In this document: positions 18,019-27,020 of the stretch, in pieces | How positions within the stretch are numbered: position 1 is the stretch's first letter | How the letters are laid out: each line of letters begins with the position of its first letter | Assembly: GCA_937915835.1 (NCBI GenBank) | Contig: CALGHA010000011.1 | Location: forward strand, 1-64,000 | Direction: 5' to 3' | From: an uncultured Fretibacterium sp. | Lineage (GTDB): Bacteria > Synergistota > Synergistia > Synergistales > Aminobacteriaceae | DNA length: 64,000 nucleotides | Notes under the pieces: model-generated | Seen by the model: the letters and a program-made list of their open reading frames with translations, nothing else | Databases searched by the model: none | Told to the model about the DNA's origin: nothing | Program-made: the position numbers and the translations under genes

Positions 18019-18819
18019 TTATTCTGCTTTGTAATCTTTCGTGAGAACTAAAGCAACCTGTTTAGCGTCCTCGTAAGGATCCGAAAAGTCCGTGAACATC
18101 TTTCTCTCTTCGTTGACGGTGATACCCGCGCAGATCATATCAACCTTGCCTGAGTTTACGGCCATGAACAGCGAATCGAACGGGTAAGCAATAATCACAA
18201 GCTCCTTGTTGAGTTTACCTGCGATAAGAGCACACATCTCAATATCAATTCCCGTATAACCGTCGCCAACTTTAATATCATAAGGAGGGAAGCCGGATTC
18301 AGTTCCAACGTATAATTTTCCGCCTTCAGCTCCCTTGTGCAGGTCAATATCTTCGGGTTTAGCCGCTGTCGGGTCTTCCTTGTACTTCAGCATAATAGCT
18401 TCGAGTGAGCCGTCAGCTTTAATCTCAGCAAGAGCCTTGTTGACCTGGTCGAGTAATTCTTTGTTGCCCTGTTTGAAGCCGATTGCATATTGTTCAACAG
18501 TGAGGGCATCGGGTAAAATCGTCAGGACTTCGGGATCATTCTTCACAAATTGTTTTGCCGGAGCCTCGTCCATGATTGCGCCTTGAATTTTGCCGACCTT
18601 GAGAGCTTGAATTACGTCCGTAGCTTTCTCGTATGTCGTGAGCTGATCTTTTGCCTTGTCGCCGAGCATATTTTTCGCGATACCTTCAGCGATAGTTCCT
18701 CTCTGCGTGCCAATCTTGAGATTAACGAACTCGTCGGGCTTGGAGATGTTCAGACCGTTAGCAAAGCATACGCCCGCGCTCAAAGCCAAGATTATTAACA
18801 TTGCCGCTAATTTCTTCAT
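18019..18819 (-). CDS. Periplasmic amino-acid binding protein with circularly permuted lobes
   Basis: A 266-residue exported protein with signal peptide MKKLAAMLIILALSAGVCFA. In ordinary family-3 solute-binding proteins the chain starts with an LxVGTxxxxPPF strand, and the QxGTxxE...DE segment comes later. Here the order is reversed. Residues 33-145 hold LKIGTQRGTIAEGIA, GKIQGAIMDEAPAKQFVK and NKALAEIKADGSLEAIMLKY, normally the C-terminal half. Residues 168-262 hold LYVGTESGFPPYD, GYTGIDIEMCALIAGKL, GKVDMICAGITVNEERK and FSDPYEDAKQVALV, normally the N-terminal half. Total length equals one domain, so this is a permutation, not a fusion of two whole domains. A linker near 146-165 (DPTAAKPEDIDLHKG) joins the old ends. 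It probably binds a polar amino acid. No ABC permease or ATPase gene is adjacent. Confidence 0.85.
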   Translation of the reverse strand: MKKLAAMLIILALSAGVCFANGLNISKPDEFVNLKIGTQRGTIAEGIAKNMLGDKAKDQLTTYEKATDVIQALKVGKIQGAIMDEAPAKQFVKNDPEVLTILPDALTVEQYAIGFKQGNKELLDQVNKALAEIKADGSLEAIMLKYKEDPTAAKPEDIDLHKGAEGGKLYVGTESGFPPYDIKVGDGYTGIDIEMCALIAGKLNKELVIIAYPFDSLFMAVNSGKVDMICAGITVNEERKMFTDFSDPYEDAKQVALVLTKDYKAE

Positions 18820-18860
18820 GATTAAATTTCCTCCATAGTCAAAAAATTTTTACGACGGAT

Positions 18861-18888
18861 ATTATATCGCAAGTCTCAAGAATGTAAA
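18861..18888 (-). promoter_or_regulatory. Promoter of the permuted binding-protein gene
   Basis: On the minus strand TTTACA (18888-18883), a 16-base spacer and TATAAT (18866-18861), about 40 bases before the ATG. The stretch TTGCGATATAAT recurs upstream of the TctC-like gene near 5740, so the two binding-protein genes may share promoter features. Confidence 0.65.
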
Positions 18889-18906
18889 TATTTTTTCGTG
18901 AATGAA

Positions 18907-20085
18907 TTAATTAGTAAACTTTTGTTTATTATTCGCGCTGAGAATTATTACGGGGTTATCGGCTTTCATGAGTGTAATATCCTGAGCAAGTGATTTTGAC
19001 GCTGAAGCTGAGATTTGCAGGCTCTCGAAGTTGTCCCAGTTGTGCAAGAAAGAATAAGCCGTGTTGAAAGTCTCAAGAGTTACGCAAGCAATTACGACAC
19101 GGACGCTTTGAAACTGTGAGAGATATTCCAGGATTTCGGCCAATTCTCCGGAACTTCCGCCGATAAAGACGTGTGAAGGCTTCGGAAGAGTTTTAATCAC
19201 CTCAAGAGCTCGGCCCTCGTGAACGTGAATATTATGAAGATGAAACTTTTTTATATTGCATGAAATTATGCTTAACGCTTCAGGTCTGAACTCGACGGCG
19301 TGAATATTGATTTCAGGATTAGCATAACCGACACTGACGCTGATACTTCCGGATCCTGCCCCAATGTCCCAGAATGTTGAAGATTTATCGAGTTCAAGAC
19401 GGCTCAAAATTGCAAATCTCACGGCCTCTTTGGTCATATGCTTTTCGGGGATAAAGTCAGAGTTTCGCAAAAATAATTTTTCGTGAGTGTAAAAGTTTTC
19501 GTTCTTGATGAGAATAATTGAGAGTTCAGGAAATTCATAACTCGTGAAATTGGCCGGGCTTCCGTGTAAAATTTCCTCGTCAGGACTTCCCAAGTTTGAG
19601 CCGATGAAGACTTCAACGTCAAGACACTTTAACTTTTCGCATGCCCACTTAGGCGATATGACTTTGTCGCAGAATAATATTGTGAGCCTGTTTCGTTCGA
19701 CTGCGTTTAAGAATTTCCCAGCGTCTAAGTTTCGTCCGTGTCCAGAGAGAATTTTTGCGTCGTTCCAGACTTCGCCGGCCTTTGCACAGATAACTTGAAG
19801 TGAGCTTATGCCGGGCAAAACTCGAAATTTTTCATGAGGGAATTTTTTCTGCAGAACTGGAAGCAGACTGAATATTCCGGTGTCGCCTGAAACTAGAATT
19901 ACAATTTTTCCCGTCTCGTTCGCAAGCTGAGAGTAATTCTTGATGTCAATAACTTTCTTGCCAGATTGAACGAGATTAACGAAACGTGAAGCCGCAAAAA
20001 TTACGTCAGCAGACTTCAAAGCCTCCTGAACTTCAAGAGTGAGTGAACCTGCTCCAGCGCCGGCAATTATGATTTCACGCGTCAT
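18907..20085 (-). CDS. cbiET: Fused CbiE-CbiT: cobalt-precorrin-7 C5-methyltransferase / precorrin-6B C15-methyltransferase (decarboxylating)
   Basis: A 392-residue bifunctional enzyme of corrin ring synthesis. Residues 1-190 form the CbiE tetrapyrrole methylase (IIIAGAGAGSLTLEVQEAL, LVSGDTGIFSLLPVL, LPGISSLQVICAKAGEVW). Residues 205-392 form the CbiT class I methyltransferase (MTKEAVRFAILSRLEL, then FWDIGAGSGSISVS with the SAM-binding glycines, and IGGSSGELAEIL). Together they methylate C5 and C15 and remove the acetate carboxyl at C12. CobL is the same fusion in aerobic pathways. It is the last gene of the his-cbi run and overlaps cbiD by 11 bases. Confidence 0.95.
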   Translation of the reverse strand: MTREIIIAGAGAGSLTLEVQEALKSADVIFAASRFVNLVQSGKKVIDIKNYSQLANETGKIVILVSGDTGIFSLLPVLQKKFPHEKFRVLPGISSLQVICAKAGEVWNDAKILSGHGRNLDAGKFLNAVERNRLTILFCDKVISPKWACEKLKCLDVEVFIGSNLGSPDEEILHGSPANFTSYEFPELSIILIKNENFYTHEKLFLRNSDFIPEKHMTKEAVRFAILSRLELDKSSTFWDIGAGSGSISVSVGYANPEINIHAVEFRPEALSIISCNIKKFHLHNIHVHEGRALEVIKTLPKPSHVFIGGSSGELAEILEYLSQFQSVRVVIACVTLETFNTAYSFLHNWDNFESLQISASASKSLAQDITLMKADNPVIILSANNKQKFTN

Positions 20086-21148
20086 AATTTTTCCCTAAAA
20101 CTGCGCCCGTTCCATCAATAAACACAGCATCAACTTTCATTTTCCCGTTCGTCCTCTCCTCACACTTTCTTGAGATTATCTCGGCTAAATTATTCCAGAC
20201 TTGATTAAATCCTGCTGAGTTCACAAGTTCGATTGCTTGATTTGTAGTGTTGCTGTGATAAATTTTCGTGATTAATTCCCTGTTTGCTCCGGCTAAAGCT
20301 AAGTGTGTACATAAGGCTTCAAGTTTTCCGTCGGCAATCTTGCTGTGAGTGTTGAAACTTCCTGCGGCCAATTTCAGCAATTTTCCTGGATGTCCGGTTA
20401 TTATCACGTGTTCAAAGCCGAGTTCAGCCGCCTCATCAAGAACGTAACCGGGATAATTTCCGCATTGTATCAGGTTTCGAGTTTCGAGATTGAAGATTTG
20501 ACGGGTAATTTTATCGCCTGTTCCTGCAAAAGTTATGAAGAGTTCACGGAAGCCGAGAGAGTAAATCATGTTCAGCTCAAGCGTTAAAGACTGCAACAAT
20601 GCTTCCTCGTTCATGGGTTTCACAAAACCTGTAGTGCCCAAAATCGATATGCCGCCGACAATTCCTAATCTTGGATTAAAAGTTTTCTTTGCGAGTTCAC
20701 GGCCATTCGGGACGGAGATGATTACACGCAGGGATTTTCGGGGAATTATTTCACGCACAGCAAGCTCAATCATCTTTCTTGGAACGGGGTTAATCGCAGG
20801 CTCACCAACTGGAACTTTCAGGCCCGGAAGAGTTACAATCCCGACACCTTCACCAGCTGTGAAAATTATTCTGCCGTCATCGTCATCAAGAATTTCAACG
20901 CGCGCTAAAATTTTTACGCCGTCCGTAATATCTGCTTTATCATCGCCGGAATATTTCACGACACCGAAAATATTTTCTCGTTCATGAAAAACTTTCAGGG
21001 TAAATTCATGGCCTTCGAGATTTTTCACGCTGATAAATTCGGGAGATTGGCCGGAAGTGATAAAGATTGCAGAAGCCTTTGAAGCTCCAGCGGCACAAGT
21101 CCCTGTTGTTATTCCAGTCCGTAAAGAATTGCGTTGATTATTGCACAA
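20075..21148 (-). CDS. cbiD: Cobalt-precorrin-5B C1-methyltransferase
   Basis: A 357-residue enzyme that methylates C1 in the anaerobic (early cobalt insertion) cobalamin route. Landmarks: LRTGITTGTCAAGASKA at the N terminus, NPVPRKMIE near residue 120, ISVPNGRELAKKTFNPRLGIVGGISILGTTG around 155-185 and ITGHPGKLLKLAAG near 265. CbiD is diagnostic of the anaerobic route. It overlaps cbiC by 40 bases and cbiET by 11, so translation is likely coupled. Confidence 0.96.
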   Translation of the reverse strand: MCNNQRNSLRTGITTGTCAAGASKASAIFITSGQSPEFISVKNLEGHEFTLKVFHERENIFGVVKYSGDDKADITDGVKILARVEILDDDDGRIIFTAGEGVGIVTLPGLKVPVGEPAINPVPRKMIELAVREIIPRKSLRVIISVPNGRELAKKTFNPRLGIVGGISILGTTGFVKPMNEEALLQSLTLELNMIYSLGFRELFITFAGTGDKITRQIFNLETRNLIQCGNYPGYVLDEAAELGFEHVIITGHPGKLLKLAAGSFNTHSKIADGKLEALCTHLALAGANRELITKIYHSNTTNQAIELVNSAGFNQVWNNLAEIISRKCEERTNGKMKVDAVFIDGTGAVLGKNYDA

Positions 21149-21714
21149 GCTACAGTTGTTCCGCCCTTGCGTCCACGAGCGATAATTCGGGGAATTTGGG
21201 TTAAAGTCTCGAGCATATTTTTAGCCTCGCTGACATTCACGAACCCGACCGGAACCCCGATGATTAATGCAGGATTGGCCAGACCTTCACGGACGAGTTC
21301 ACACAGACGAATTAAGGCCGTCGGAGCATTGCCAATTGCGAAAATCGCTTCGGGAAATTCACGTACAGAACGCTCAATATTGACGATTGCACGCGTGAGG
21401 TTTCGGGCTTCAGCTTCGGCTTTAACGTCGTCGTCCGCAATATGAGAGATAATTTTTGTGCCGTAACGCTTGCTAATTCCCGACGCTAACATCAAAGTGT
21501 CAGTGATTATCGGAGCGCCTGACTTGAGGGCTTCACGGGCTTTCGTAACTGCTCCGTCCGAGAAAAATAAATTACTCTGGAAGTCAAAATCTGCCGTCGC
21601 ATGAATTACTCGCATTATGACGGGTAAATTTTCGCTTGGACCTTCATATTTTCCCATTGAGGCCGCAATAATCCTCATGCTTTCTCGTTCGATTTCTCCG
21701 GGATTTATTATCAT
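21109..21714 (-). CDS. cbiC: Cobalt-precorrin-8 methylmutase
   Basis: A 201-residue enzyme that moves the C11 methyl group to C12 to give cobyrinate. Landmarks: IERESMRIIAASMG near the start, VIHATADFDF with the catalytic His near residue 40, ITDTLMLASGIS near 75 and IGVPVGFVNVSEAKN near 150. Length matches the family. Its ATG overlaps the cbiG stop as ATGA, and its end overlaps cbiD by 40 bases. Confidence 0.96.
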   Translation of the reverse strand: MIINPGEIERESMRIIAASMGKYEGPSENLPVIMRVIHATADFDFQSNLFFSDGAVTKAREALKSGAPIITDTLMLASGISKRYGTKIISHIADDDVKAEAEARNLTRAIVNIERSVREFPEAIFAIGNAPTALIRLCELVREGLANPALIIGVPVGFVNVSEAKNMLETLTQIPRIIARGRKGGTTVACAIINAILYGLE

Positions 21715-22640
21715 GATTTACACCTCGCAAGGGCAAAAGTTGAGTTCTCACACACAAATTTACTCCTCATAAGCACAGCTCCTTCACCAGCGGCAAATAC
21801 ACAGGCTCTTTCGCAGACGTTATCAGTTCCGACAATCTCAAGAACTCTTTGTGAACTCGTAAATTTTCCCGTTAAACTCTGAAGTTGTGAGGCTGTGAAC
21901 GTTACGAACGGGATTTTATTTTTCTCAGCAAATAACTTCATAGCCGATTCATCGCGTTTAATGTCAATCGACGCAAGAGCCTTAAGCGACAACATGCTCA
22001 CGCCCGCACCGTCGAGAAAATTTTTCGCGTCTCGTTCAAACTCTTCCGGAGCAATCCCCTTGTTACAGCCCGCGCCTAACACTAAAACTTTCGGCCTGAG
22101 AAATAACGTAACAGGGAACGGAACGGGAATATTTTCACAGGTTACAGCAACACCGACAGAATTATCATCAAGGATTTTTGCTGAAACGTGCTTTATCGCC
22201 GCCGGATTCTCGATGACGCAATCATTTTTCACAGCCCATTCATCGACAGATAGCAAATTATTTACGTCAGTTGCTGTAGTGATTACGGCTTGAGCATGAA
22301 TTTTCCCGGCAATTTTCCGAGCGAGTTCATTAGCTCCGCCGACATGCCCGGACAAAATGGGGATTACGAATTTTCCCGTCTCATCAATCACGATTACGGC
22401 AGGATCCGAGAGTTTAGAGCTGACGTGAGGGGAAATCGCACGCACGGCAATTCCGCAAGCTCCGACGAAGATTAACGCCCGGACTTCGTGAAAAATTTTG
22501 CCAGTCCAGACGCTTAAAGGCTCGTTAATGGGATTGAGATTAAATCTCGATGGCGCAAAAACTTCACCGTCAAGAAAATCTGCAAGCCTCAACGCCAATT
22601 TTACGCCGTTACGAGTGAAGGCAGCTATTGCGGTATTCAT
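21711..22640 (-). CDS. cbiG: Cobalt-precorrin-5A hydrolase
   Basis: CbiG opens the delta-lactone of cobalt-precorrin-5A, releasing acetaldehyde. The N-terminal and central parts show TRNGVKLALRLADFL, FVGACGIAVRAISPHV and LSGHVGGANELARKIA. The C-terminal part shows VLGAGCNKGIAPEEF and FVTFTASQL. Length from the ATG at 22640 is 309 residues; 22658 and 22685 are other in-frame starts and none has a clear ribosome site. I prefer 22640 because family members begin close to the (T)AIAAFTRNG strand. The start lies inside the end of cbiF. Confidence 0.9.
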   Translation of the reverse strand: MNTAIAAFTRNGVKLALRLADFLDGEVFAPSRFNLNPINEPLSVWTGKIFHEVRALIFVGACGIAVRAISPHVSSKLSDPAVIVIDETGKFVIPILSGHVGGANELARKIAGKIHAQAVITTATDVNNLLSVDEWAVKNDCVIENPAAIKHVSAKILDDNSVGVAVTCENIPVPFPVTLFLRPKVLVLGAGCNKGIAPEEFERDAKNFLDGAGVSMLSLKALASIDIKRDESAMKLFAEKNKIPFVTFTASQLQSLTGKFTSSQRVLEIVGTDNVCERACVFAAGEGAVLMRSKFVCENSTFALARCKS

Positions 22641-23370
22641 GGGAAAAAGTTTTGTCATAAAGTCTTGACTTCGCAAATTTCTCATCGCTCAAGAACTCAC
22701 CGACTAGGATTAATGCGGATTTCCTGATGTCCTTTGCAATTTCGGGTAAAGTCTCAAGAGTTCCGCGTAAAATTTTTTCTTCCGGCCAAGACGCTTTATA
22801 AACGACAGCCGCCGGAGTATTCTTGTCATAACCGCCGGAGATTAACTCATCACAAACTTTTTCAAGCATTCCAGCCGACAAGAACAGCGCAAGAGATGAA
22901 CGATGAGCCGCAAGAGAGCTTAAACTTTCGCGTTCAGGAACGGGAGTTCTGCCTTCAAGACGGGAGATTATCAAAGTTTGCGAGAGTTCAGGGGTCATGT
23001 ACTCAGTTTTGAGTGAAGCCGAAGCCGCAAAAAGTGAACTTACGCCGGGAATTATCTCAAACGGAATATTTTTTGCGCGTAAAGCCTCGAACTGTTCACG
23101 AACGGCCCCGTATAACGCAGGATCCCCAGAATGAAGCCGGACGGTTACAAGCCCCCTGTTATGGCCGTCAATGAGCAATGCAAGAATTTCTTCAAGCGTT
23201 AAACTCGAACTGTCGAAAACTTCACACTCTGAACTCGCATAAACCTTCAGAATTTCGGGATTAACGAGTGAACCGGCATAAATTATCCGCTGGGCTTTAC
23301 GCAAAATTTCGGCTCCTCTGACGGTAATTAAGTCAACTGCTCCGGGCCCTGCTCCGATAAAGTAAATCAT
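22609..23370 (-). CDS. cbiF: Cobalt-precorrin-4 C11-methyltransferase
   Basis: A 253-residue SAM-dependent tetrapyrrole methylase. It shows the family's N-terminal [19 protein letters not shown] loop, TVRLHSGDPALYGAVREQ near residue 75, and IPGVSSLFAASASL near 105, which build the SAM and substrate pocket. The PELSQTLIISRLEGRTPVPE segment is typical of CbiF/CobM. It is coupled to the upstream PHP phosphatase gene by an ATGA overlap and overlaps cbiG, so it begins the cobalamin part of the run. Confidence 0.95.
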   Translation of the reverse strand: MIYFIGAGPGAVDLITVRGAEILRKAQRIIYAGSLVNPEILKVYASSECEVFDSSSLTLEEILALLIDGHNRGLVTVRLHSGDPALYGAVREQFEALRAKNIPFEIIPGVSSLFAASASLKTEYMTPELSQTLIISRLEGRTPVPERESLSSLAAHRSSLALFLSAGMLEKVCDELISGGYDKNTPAAVVYKASWPEEKILRGTLETLPEIAKDIRKSALILVGEFLSDEKFAKSRLYDKTFSHEYRNSCLHS

Positions 23371-24143
23371 AGCTCGACAATCTTTAATCCCATTGACAAC
23401 GCGAGTTCTTCATACTCAGGAAATTTATACATCAAGTTTGCTTTGACGTGAGCATCGCTTGAGAGAATTACACTGCCGCCGTGTTCAGCAATGTATTTCA
23501 GCATTGGCCGAGACGGATAAGGGAAATCTTTATAGCCTCGTGCAACTCCTCCCATGTTAATCTCAAACGGCTTGCCCGTCTTCAATAGCTCATCAATTGC
23601 CGAAGTCCACGCAGCAACGTAACGCGGGTTATTCTCGTCAAAAAATTTGTTACCCTTGTTGAGCCTCGTGATAACGTCAAAATGTCCGATTATGTCAGCA
23701 TTCGTTTTTCTCACGACATCAGCAATCGTAGCAAAATATTTTTCGGCGGCCTCGTAAACGTCATCATGGCAGACGTGAATTAAGCGTGTGAAAATTTCAT
23801 CGGTGTGTTCGACGCAAATATATTCGCCGTCAATCAAGACATAATGCACTGAGCCAATAACGTAGTCAAAACCTTTAGCTGGGAAATCCGAATAATAATC
23901 CTGCTCAGTTCCGCAGAAAATCTTAATCTGAGACGCATATTTTTCCTTGAGCGCGTTAATCTCAGCTTTGTAGCGTTCAGTGCCATCAATTGACATGCAA
24001 GGCTCCTCATCAAACGACGTATAAGAATGTCCGGAAAATCCGAGCTTCTTCATTCCCCGTGAAATTGCCTCAATGATAATTTCTTCCGGAGAATTTTTGC
24101 CGTCGCAGTAGCGTGTGTGAACGTGAAAATCAGATAAAATCAT
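23367..24143 (-). CDS. hisK: Histidinol-phosphatase, PHP family
   Basis: A 258-residue metal-dependent phosphatase of the PHP superfamily, the type that makes histidinol from histidinol-phosphate in many Gram-positives. Metal-binding motifs: [12 protein letters not shown] at the N terminus, [14 protein letters not shown] near residue 36, [11 protein letters not shown] near 76, GSVHYV near 97, [12 protein letters not shown] near 152 and [11 protein letters not shown] near 228. Its place right after hisIE supports the histidine role over other PHP functions. ATGA overlaps at both ends. Confidence 0.9.
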   Translation of the reverse strand: MILSDFHVHTRYCDGKNSPEEIIIEAISRGMKKLGFSGHSYTSFDEEPCMSIDGTERYKAEINALKEKYASQIKIFCGTEQDYYSDFPAKGFDYVIGSVHYVLIDGEYICVEHTDEIFTRLIHVCHDDVYEAAEKYFATIADVVRKTNADIIGHFDVITRLNKGNKFFDENNPRYVAAWTSAIDELLKTGKPFEINMGGVARGYKDFPYPSRPMLKYIAEHGGSVILSSDAHVKANLMYKFPEYEELALSMGLKIVEL

Positions 24144-24796
24144 GAAGTCATTTTCTCCTGCTTGACTTTTTTATCGATAACGTGGCGTGAGGCCAATTCC
24201 CGCAAAATGTCCTTAATCTCAATTCCCATTTCTGCCATCAAGACGAGCATGTGATAAATCAAATCCGAAATCTCGTAAATTGCCTCTTTCCTGTCGTTTT
24301 TCGCCGCAATTATGACCTCTGAACTTTCCTCGCCAATCTTCTTGAGAATTTTATCTAGCCCCTTCTCGAATAAATATGACGTGTAAGAGCCTTCTTTTTT
24401 CTCAAGTTTACGGCCTTTGATAAGCTCCATAAGTCCGCAAAGCGTGAATTTCTCGTGTTCGTCGTCTTCTTCACGAGGCAAAACGTCATCGACGAAACAG
24501 GAATAATTCCCCAAATGGCAGGCCGGGCCGTCAGGTTTAACGTAAACTAAAAGCGTATCGCGGTCACAATCTGCTTTTATCTCGATAATATGCTGATAAT
24601 TCCCGCTCGTCTCTCCTTTGAGCCATAATTCTTTTCTCGAACGGCTCCAGAAACACGTTAACTTTTTCTCAAGCGAGATTTTCAGGCTCTCTTCGTTCAT
24701 CCATGCCATCATTAGGACATCGCCCGTGTCATCATCGATTACGATTGCGGGGATTAAACCGTGCGCATTAAACTTTAATTCATCAATGTTAATCAT
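24140..24796 (-). CDS. hisIE: Bifunctional phosphoribosyl-AMP cyclohydrolase / phosphoribosyl-ATP pyrophosphohydrolase
   Basis: A 218-residue fusion performing steps 2 and 3 of histidine synthesis. Residues 1-110 form HisI ([34 protein letters not shown], the DCDRDTLL metal site, [12 protein letters not shown] with metal-binding cysteines). Residues 118-215 form HisE ([31 protein letters not shown] with the acidic nucleotide-pyrophosphatase motif). It begins 2 bases after hisF with GAGG as ribosome site. Confidence 0.97.
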   Translation of the reverse strand: MINIDELKFNAHGLIPAIVIDDDTGDVLMMAWMNEESLKISLEKKLTCFWSRSRKELWLKGETSGNYQHIIEIKADCDRDTLLVYVKPDGPACHLGNYSCFVDDVLPREEDDEHEKFTLCGLMELIKGRKLEKKEGSYTSYLFEKGLDKILKKIGEESSEVIIAAKNDRKEAIYEISDLIYHMLVLMAEMGIEIKDILRELASRHVIDKKVKQEKMTS

Positions 24797-24798
24797 AT

Positions 24799-25557
24799 TT
24801 ATAACCTCACAGGAATATTTTGCTTGGACATTTCGGCTTTCAAGTCATTAATTGCAACCTCGCCGAAGTGAAAAATTGACGCGGCTAATCCGGCATCAAC
24901 TCGGGGGATTTCGTGAAACAGCGTGATGAAATCCTGAATGCTCCCTGCTCCTCCTGACGCGATAACCGGAACACTGACGACTTCACACACAGCCTTCAAC
25001 ATTTCCAGGTCAAAGCCTTGTTTAACGCCGTCGGTGTCAATCGAGTTCAGCACGACTTCACCGGCTCCGTTCTCGACGCATTGACGAATCCAGCCGATAG
25101 CCTCAATTCCGGTATCATCACGCCCCCCGCGAGCGAACACGTTAAATCTGCCGTTGACGCGCTTGACATCAGCCGAGATTACGACACATTGAGAGCCGTA
25201 TAACTTTGCGGCTTCCGGGATTAACGAGGGATTAGCGATTGCGCCGGTGTTGACGCTGACTTTATCGGCCCCGCATGACAAAACGCGTTCGAAGTCCTTA
25301 ACGCTGGAAATTCCTCCGCCGACGGTCAACGGGATAAAAACGTTTTGTGCAGTCTCGCGTAAAATGTCAGTGAAAATCTTGCGTCCGTCAGAAGAAGCCG
25401 TAATGTCGTAAAAAACGAGTTCGTCGGCTCCGTTGTCAGAATAGAATTTTGCAAGCTCAACAGGAGAATTTACATCGTTCAAGCCCTGAAAGTTTACGCC
25501 CTTCACAACTCGCCCGTTGCGAACGTCAAGACATGGGATAATTCGTTTCGTAATCAT
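24799..25557 (-). CDS. hisF: Imidazole glycerol phosphate synthase cyclase subunit
   Basis: A 252-residue TIM barrel that, with HisH, turns PRFAR plus ammonia into imidazole glycerol phosphate and AICAR. Catalytic Asp is in [16 protein letters not shown]; phosphate loops are VGGGISS near residue 80 and VIASGGAGS near 220; the second catalytic Asp is in [15 protein letters not shown] near 176. Length matches the family. ATGA overlap with hisA. Its AICAR product feeds the purine steps encoded 15 kb away. Confidence 0.98.
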   Translation of the reverse strand: MITKRIIPCLDVRNGRVVKGVNFQGLNDVNSPVELAKFYSDNGADELVFYDITASSDGRKIFTDILRETAQNVFIPLTVGGGISSVKDFERVLSCGADKVSVNTGAIANPSLIPEAAKLYGSQCVVISADVKRVNGRFNVFARGGRDDTGIEAIGWIRQCVENGAGEVVLNSIDTDGVKQGFDLEMLKAVCEVVSVPVIASGGAGSIQDFITLFHEIPRVDAGLAASIFHFGEVAINDLKAEMSKQNIPVRL

Positions 25558-26273
25558 GATTTAGTCGCCTCGATTGCTTGAGAGATTTTCACAGCTCCGG
25601 TGTAATAAGCCTTGCCGATTATAGCACCGTAAAGGTTGAGTTTTGCCAGAGCTTTAACGTCGTCGAGTGAACTTACCCCTCCTGACGCAATTATATTCAT
25701 GCTGAGTTTTTCGCTCAAAGTCTCGTAAAGTTTTACGTTCGTGCCCTTCATCGCTCCGTCTCGTGATATGTCCGTGCTGATTATCGTAGTTATGCCGTCG
25801 TCCTGCATTCTTTGACAGAAATTTACAGCCTCAAGCTCCGAATTTTCCGTCCAACCTTTTATCGCAACGTTTCCGTCCTTAATATCGACACCAACGGCAA
25901 TTTTATCGCTCCCAAACTCTTTTACAGCTTCAGCCGCAAAATTTTTGATTACTACAGCCGAAGTTCCGAGAATTACTCGCTCAACTCCTGAACTCACATA
26001 ATGTTCAATCGTCTTCATGTCTCGAATGCCGCCGCCAACCTCACACTTCAAGCCGCAAGCCTCGCGAATTTTCATCACAGTATCGAGATTAACGGCCTCG
26101 CCTGAACGTGCTCCCTCCAAGTCGACAATGTGAAGCCACTGTGCACCTTCTGACTTGAATTTTCTTGCTGTGTTGACGGGTTCAACGTCGTAAATCGTCA
26201 TGTCGTCGTAATTCCCGCGCAAAAGCCTCACAGCCTGCCCGTGAAATAAATCTATAGCCGGTAAAATTATCAT
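25554..26273 (-). CDS. hisA: Phosphoribosylformimino-AICAR-P isomerase
   Basis: A 239-residue TIM barrel that isomerises ProFAR to PRFAR. Catalytic Asp is in ILPAIDLFHGQAVRLL; VGGGIRDMKTIE lies near residue 78; the second Asp is in IISTDISRDGAMKG near 168; IASGGVSSLDD near 195 binds phosphate. It overlaps both hisH and hisF by ATGA junctions. Confidence 0.98.
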   Translation of the reverse strand: MIILPAIDLFHGQAVRLLRGNYDDMTIYDVEPVNTARKFKSEGAQWLHIVDLEGARSGEAVNLDTVMKIREACGLKCEVGGGIRDMKTIEHYVSSGVERVILGTSAVVIKNFAAEAVKEFGSDKIAVGVDIKDGNVAIKGWTENSELEAVNFCQRMQDDGITTIISTDISRDGAMKGTNVKLYETLSEKLSMNIIASGGVSSLDDVKALAKLNLYGAIIGKAYYTGAVKISQAIEATKS

Positions 26274-26884
26274 GCTTTCACCTCACAAAATGCCTTCAAC
26301 ATCTCAAGTCCAACATTGCCGCTCTTCTCAGGATGAAATTGAACGCCGTAAACATTCTTGTTCTGAACTGCCGCCGTCAAGTCAGCTCCGTAATTCGTCG
26401 TCGCCGTGATAAATTCTTCCCGACAAAAAGCCGCGTAAGAATGCACAAAGTAAACGTGTTCGCCCTCGTGTGAACGCGAGAAAATTTCTGAAGGGTTCGT
26501 GAAGTTTAGCGAGTTCCAGCCCATTTGAGGGATTTTCAGGCCAGCAGGAATGACTTCAGAGATTGCGCGGATTTCACCAGGAATAAGATTTAAGCCGTCA
26601 AACTCGCCGAACTCGTAACTCTTCGTGAACAATAATTGCATTCCGAGACAAATTCCCAAGATATTTTTTCCCTTGTGAGCTTCGTTAATCAATGGCTCAG
26701 CAAGCCCGGACGAGAATAATTTTTCCGCCGCATCTCCAAACGCTCCGACTCCTGGCAAAATTATTCGATCAGATTTTCTCAAGTCATCGGGATTTGACGT
26801 AACGCGAACGTCCTGACCGATGGCGTTAAATGAGCTTTCGAGTGAGAATAAATTTCCCACGCCGTAATCAACAATTGCAATCAT
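26270..26884 (-). CDS. hisH: Imidazole glycerol phosphate synthase glutamine amidotransferase subunit
   Basis: A 204-residue class I glutaminase that feeds ammonia to HisF. Landmarks: IVDYGVGNLFSLESSFN at the start, ILPGVGAFGDA near residue 47, NILGICLGMQLLF near 75 with the nucleophile Cys, and VYGVQFHPEKSG near 178 with the catalytic His and Glu. The ATG at 26884 has AAAGGA 9 bases upstream; a longer frame to 26959 would run into the next gene's terminator. It is the first gene of the his-cbi run. Confidence 0.97.
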   Translation of the reverse strand: MIAIVDYGVGNLFSLESSFNAIGQDVRVTSNPDDLRKSDRIILPGVGAFGDAAEKLFSSGLAEPLINEAHKGKNILGICLGMQLLFTKSYEFGEFDGLNLIPGEIRAISEVIPAGLKIPQMGWNSLNFTNPSEIFSRSHEGEHVYFVHSYAAFCREEFITATTNYGADLTAAVQNKNVYGVQFHPEKSGNVGLEMLKAFCEVKA

Positions 26885-26906
26885 GAAATAAAATCCTTTA
26901 TGTGAA

Positions 26907-26937
26907 ATTTTATGCCAGAAAAATATAGCACTATCAA
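26907..26937 (-). promoter_or_regulatory. Candidate promoter of the his-cbi run
   Basis: On the minus strand TTGATA (26937-26932) is followed, after 17-19 bases, by CATAAAAT (around 26914-26907). The distance to the hisH ATG is about 25 bases. No T-box, his leader peptide or cobalamin riboswitch is visible in the short space before hisH. Confidence 0.45.
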
Positions 26938-26942
26938 CGCAC

Positions 26943-26977
26943 AAAAAAAAGCCCCGCAAGTTTTATCCTACGGAGCT
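26943..26977 (-). terminator. Rho-independent terminator after the 1963-residue surface protein gene
   Basis: On the minus strand AGCTCCG (26977-26971) pairs with CGGGGCT (26956-26950), with one T-G pair, followed by a run of eight T residues. Confidence 0.8.
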
Positions 26978-27020
26978 GATATCTTCTGCCTTAAGTGCTT
27001 AATGAGTGCGCTTTAAGCGT

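Noticed and set aside
20568..20987. Long antisense reading frames in the cbi and other regions
   Set aside because: They are opposite to well-supported genes, lack ribosome sites and encode sequences of no recognisable pattern.
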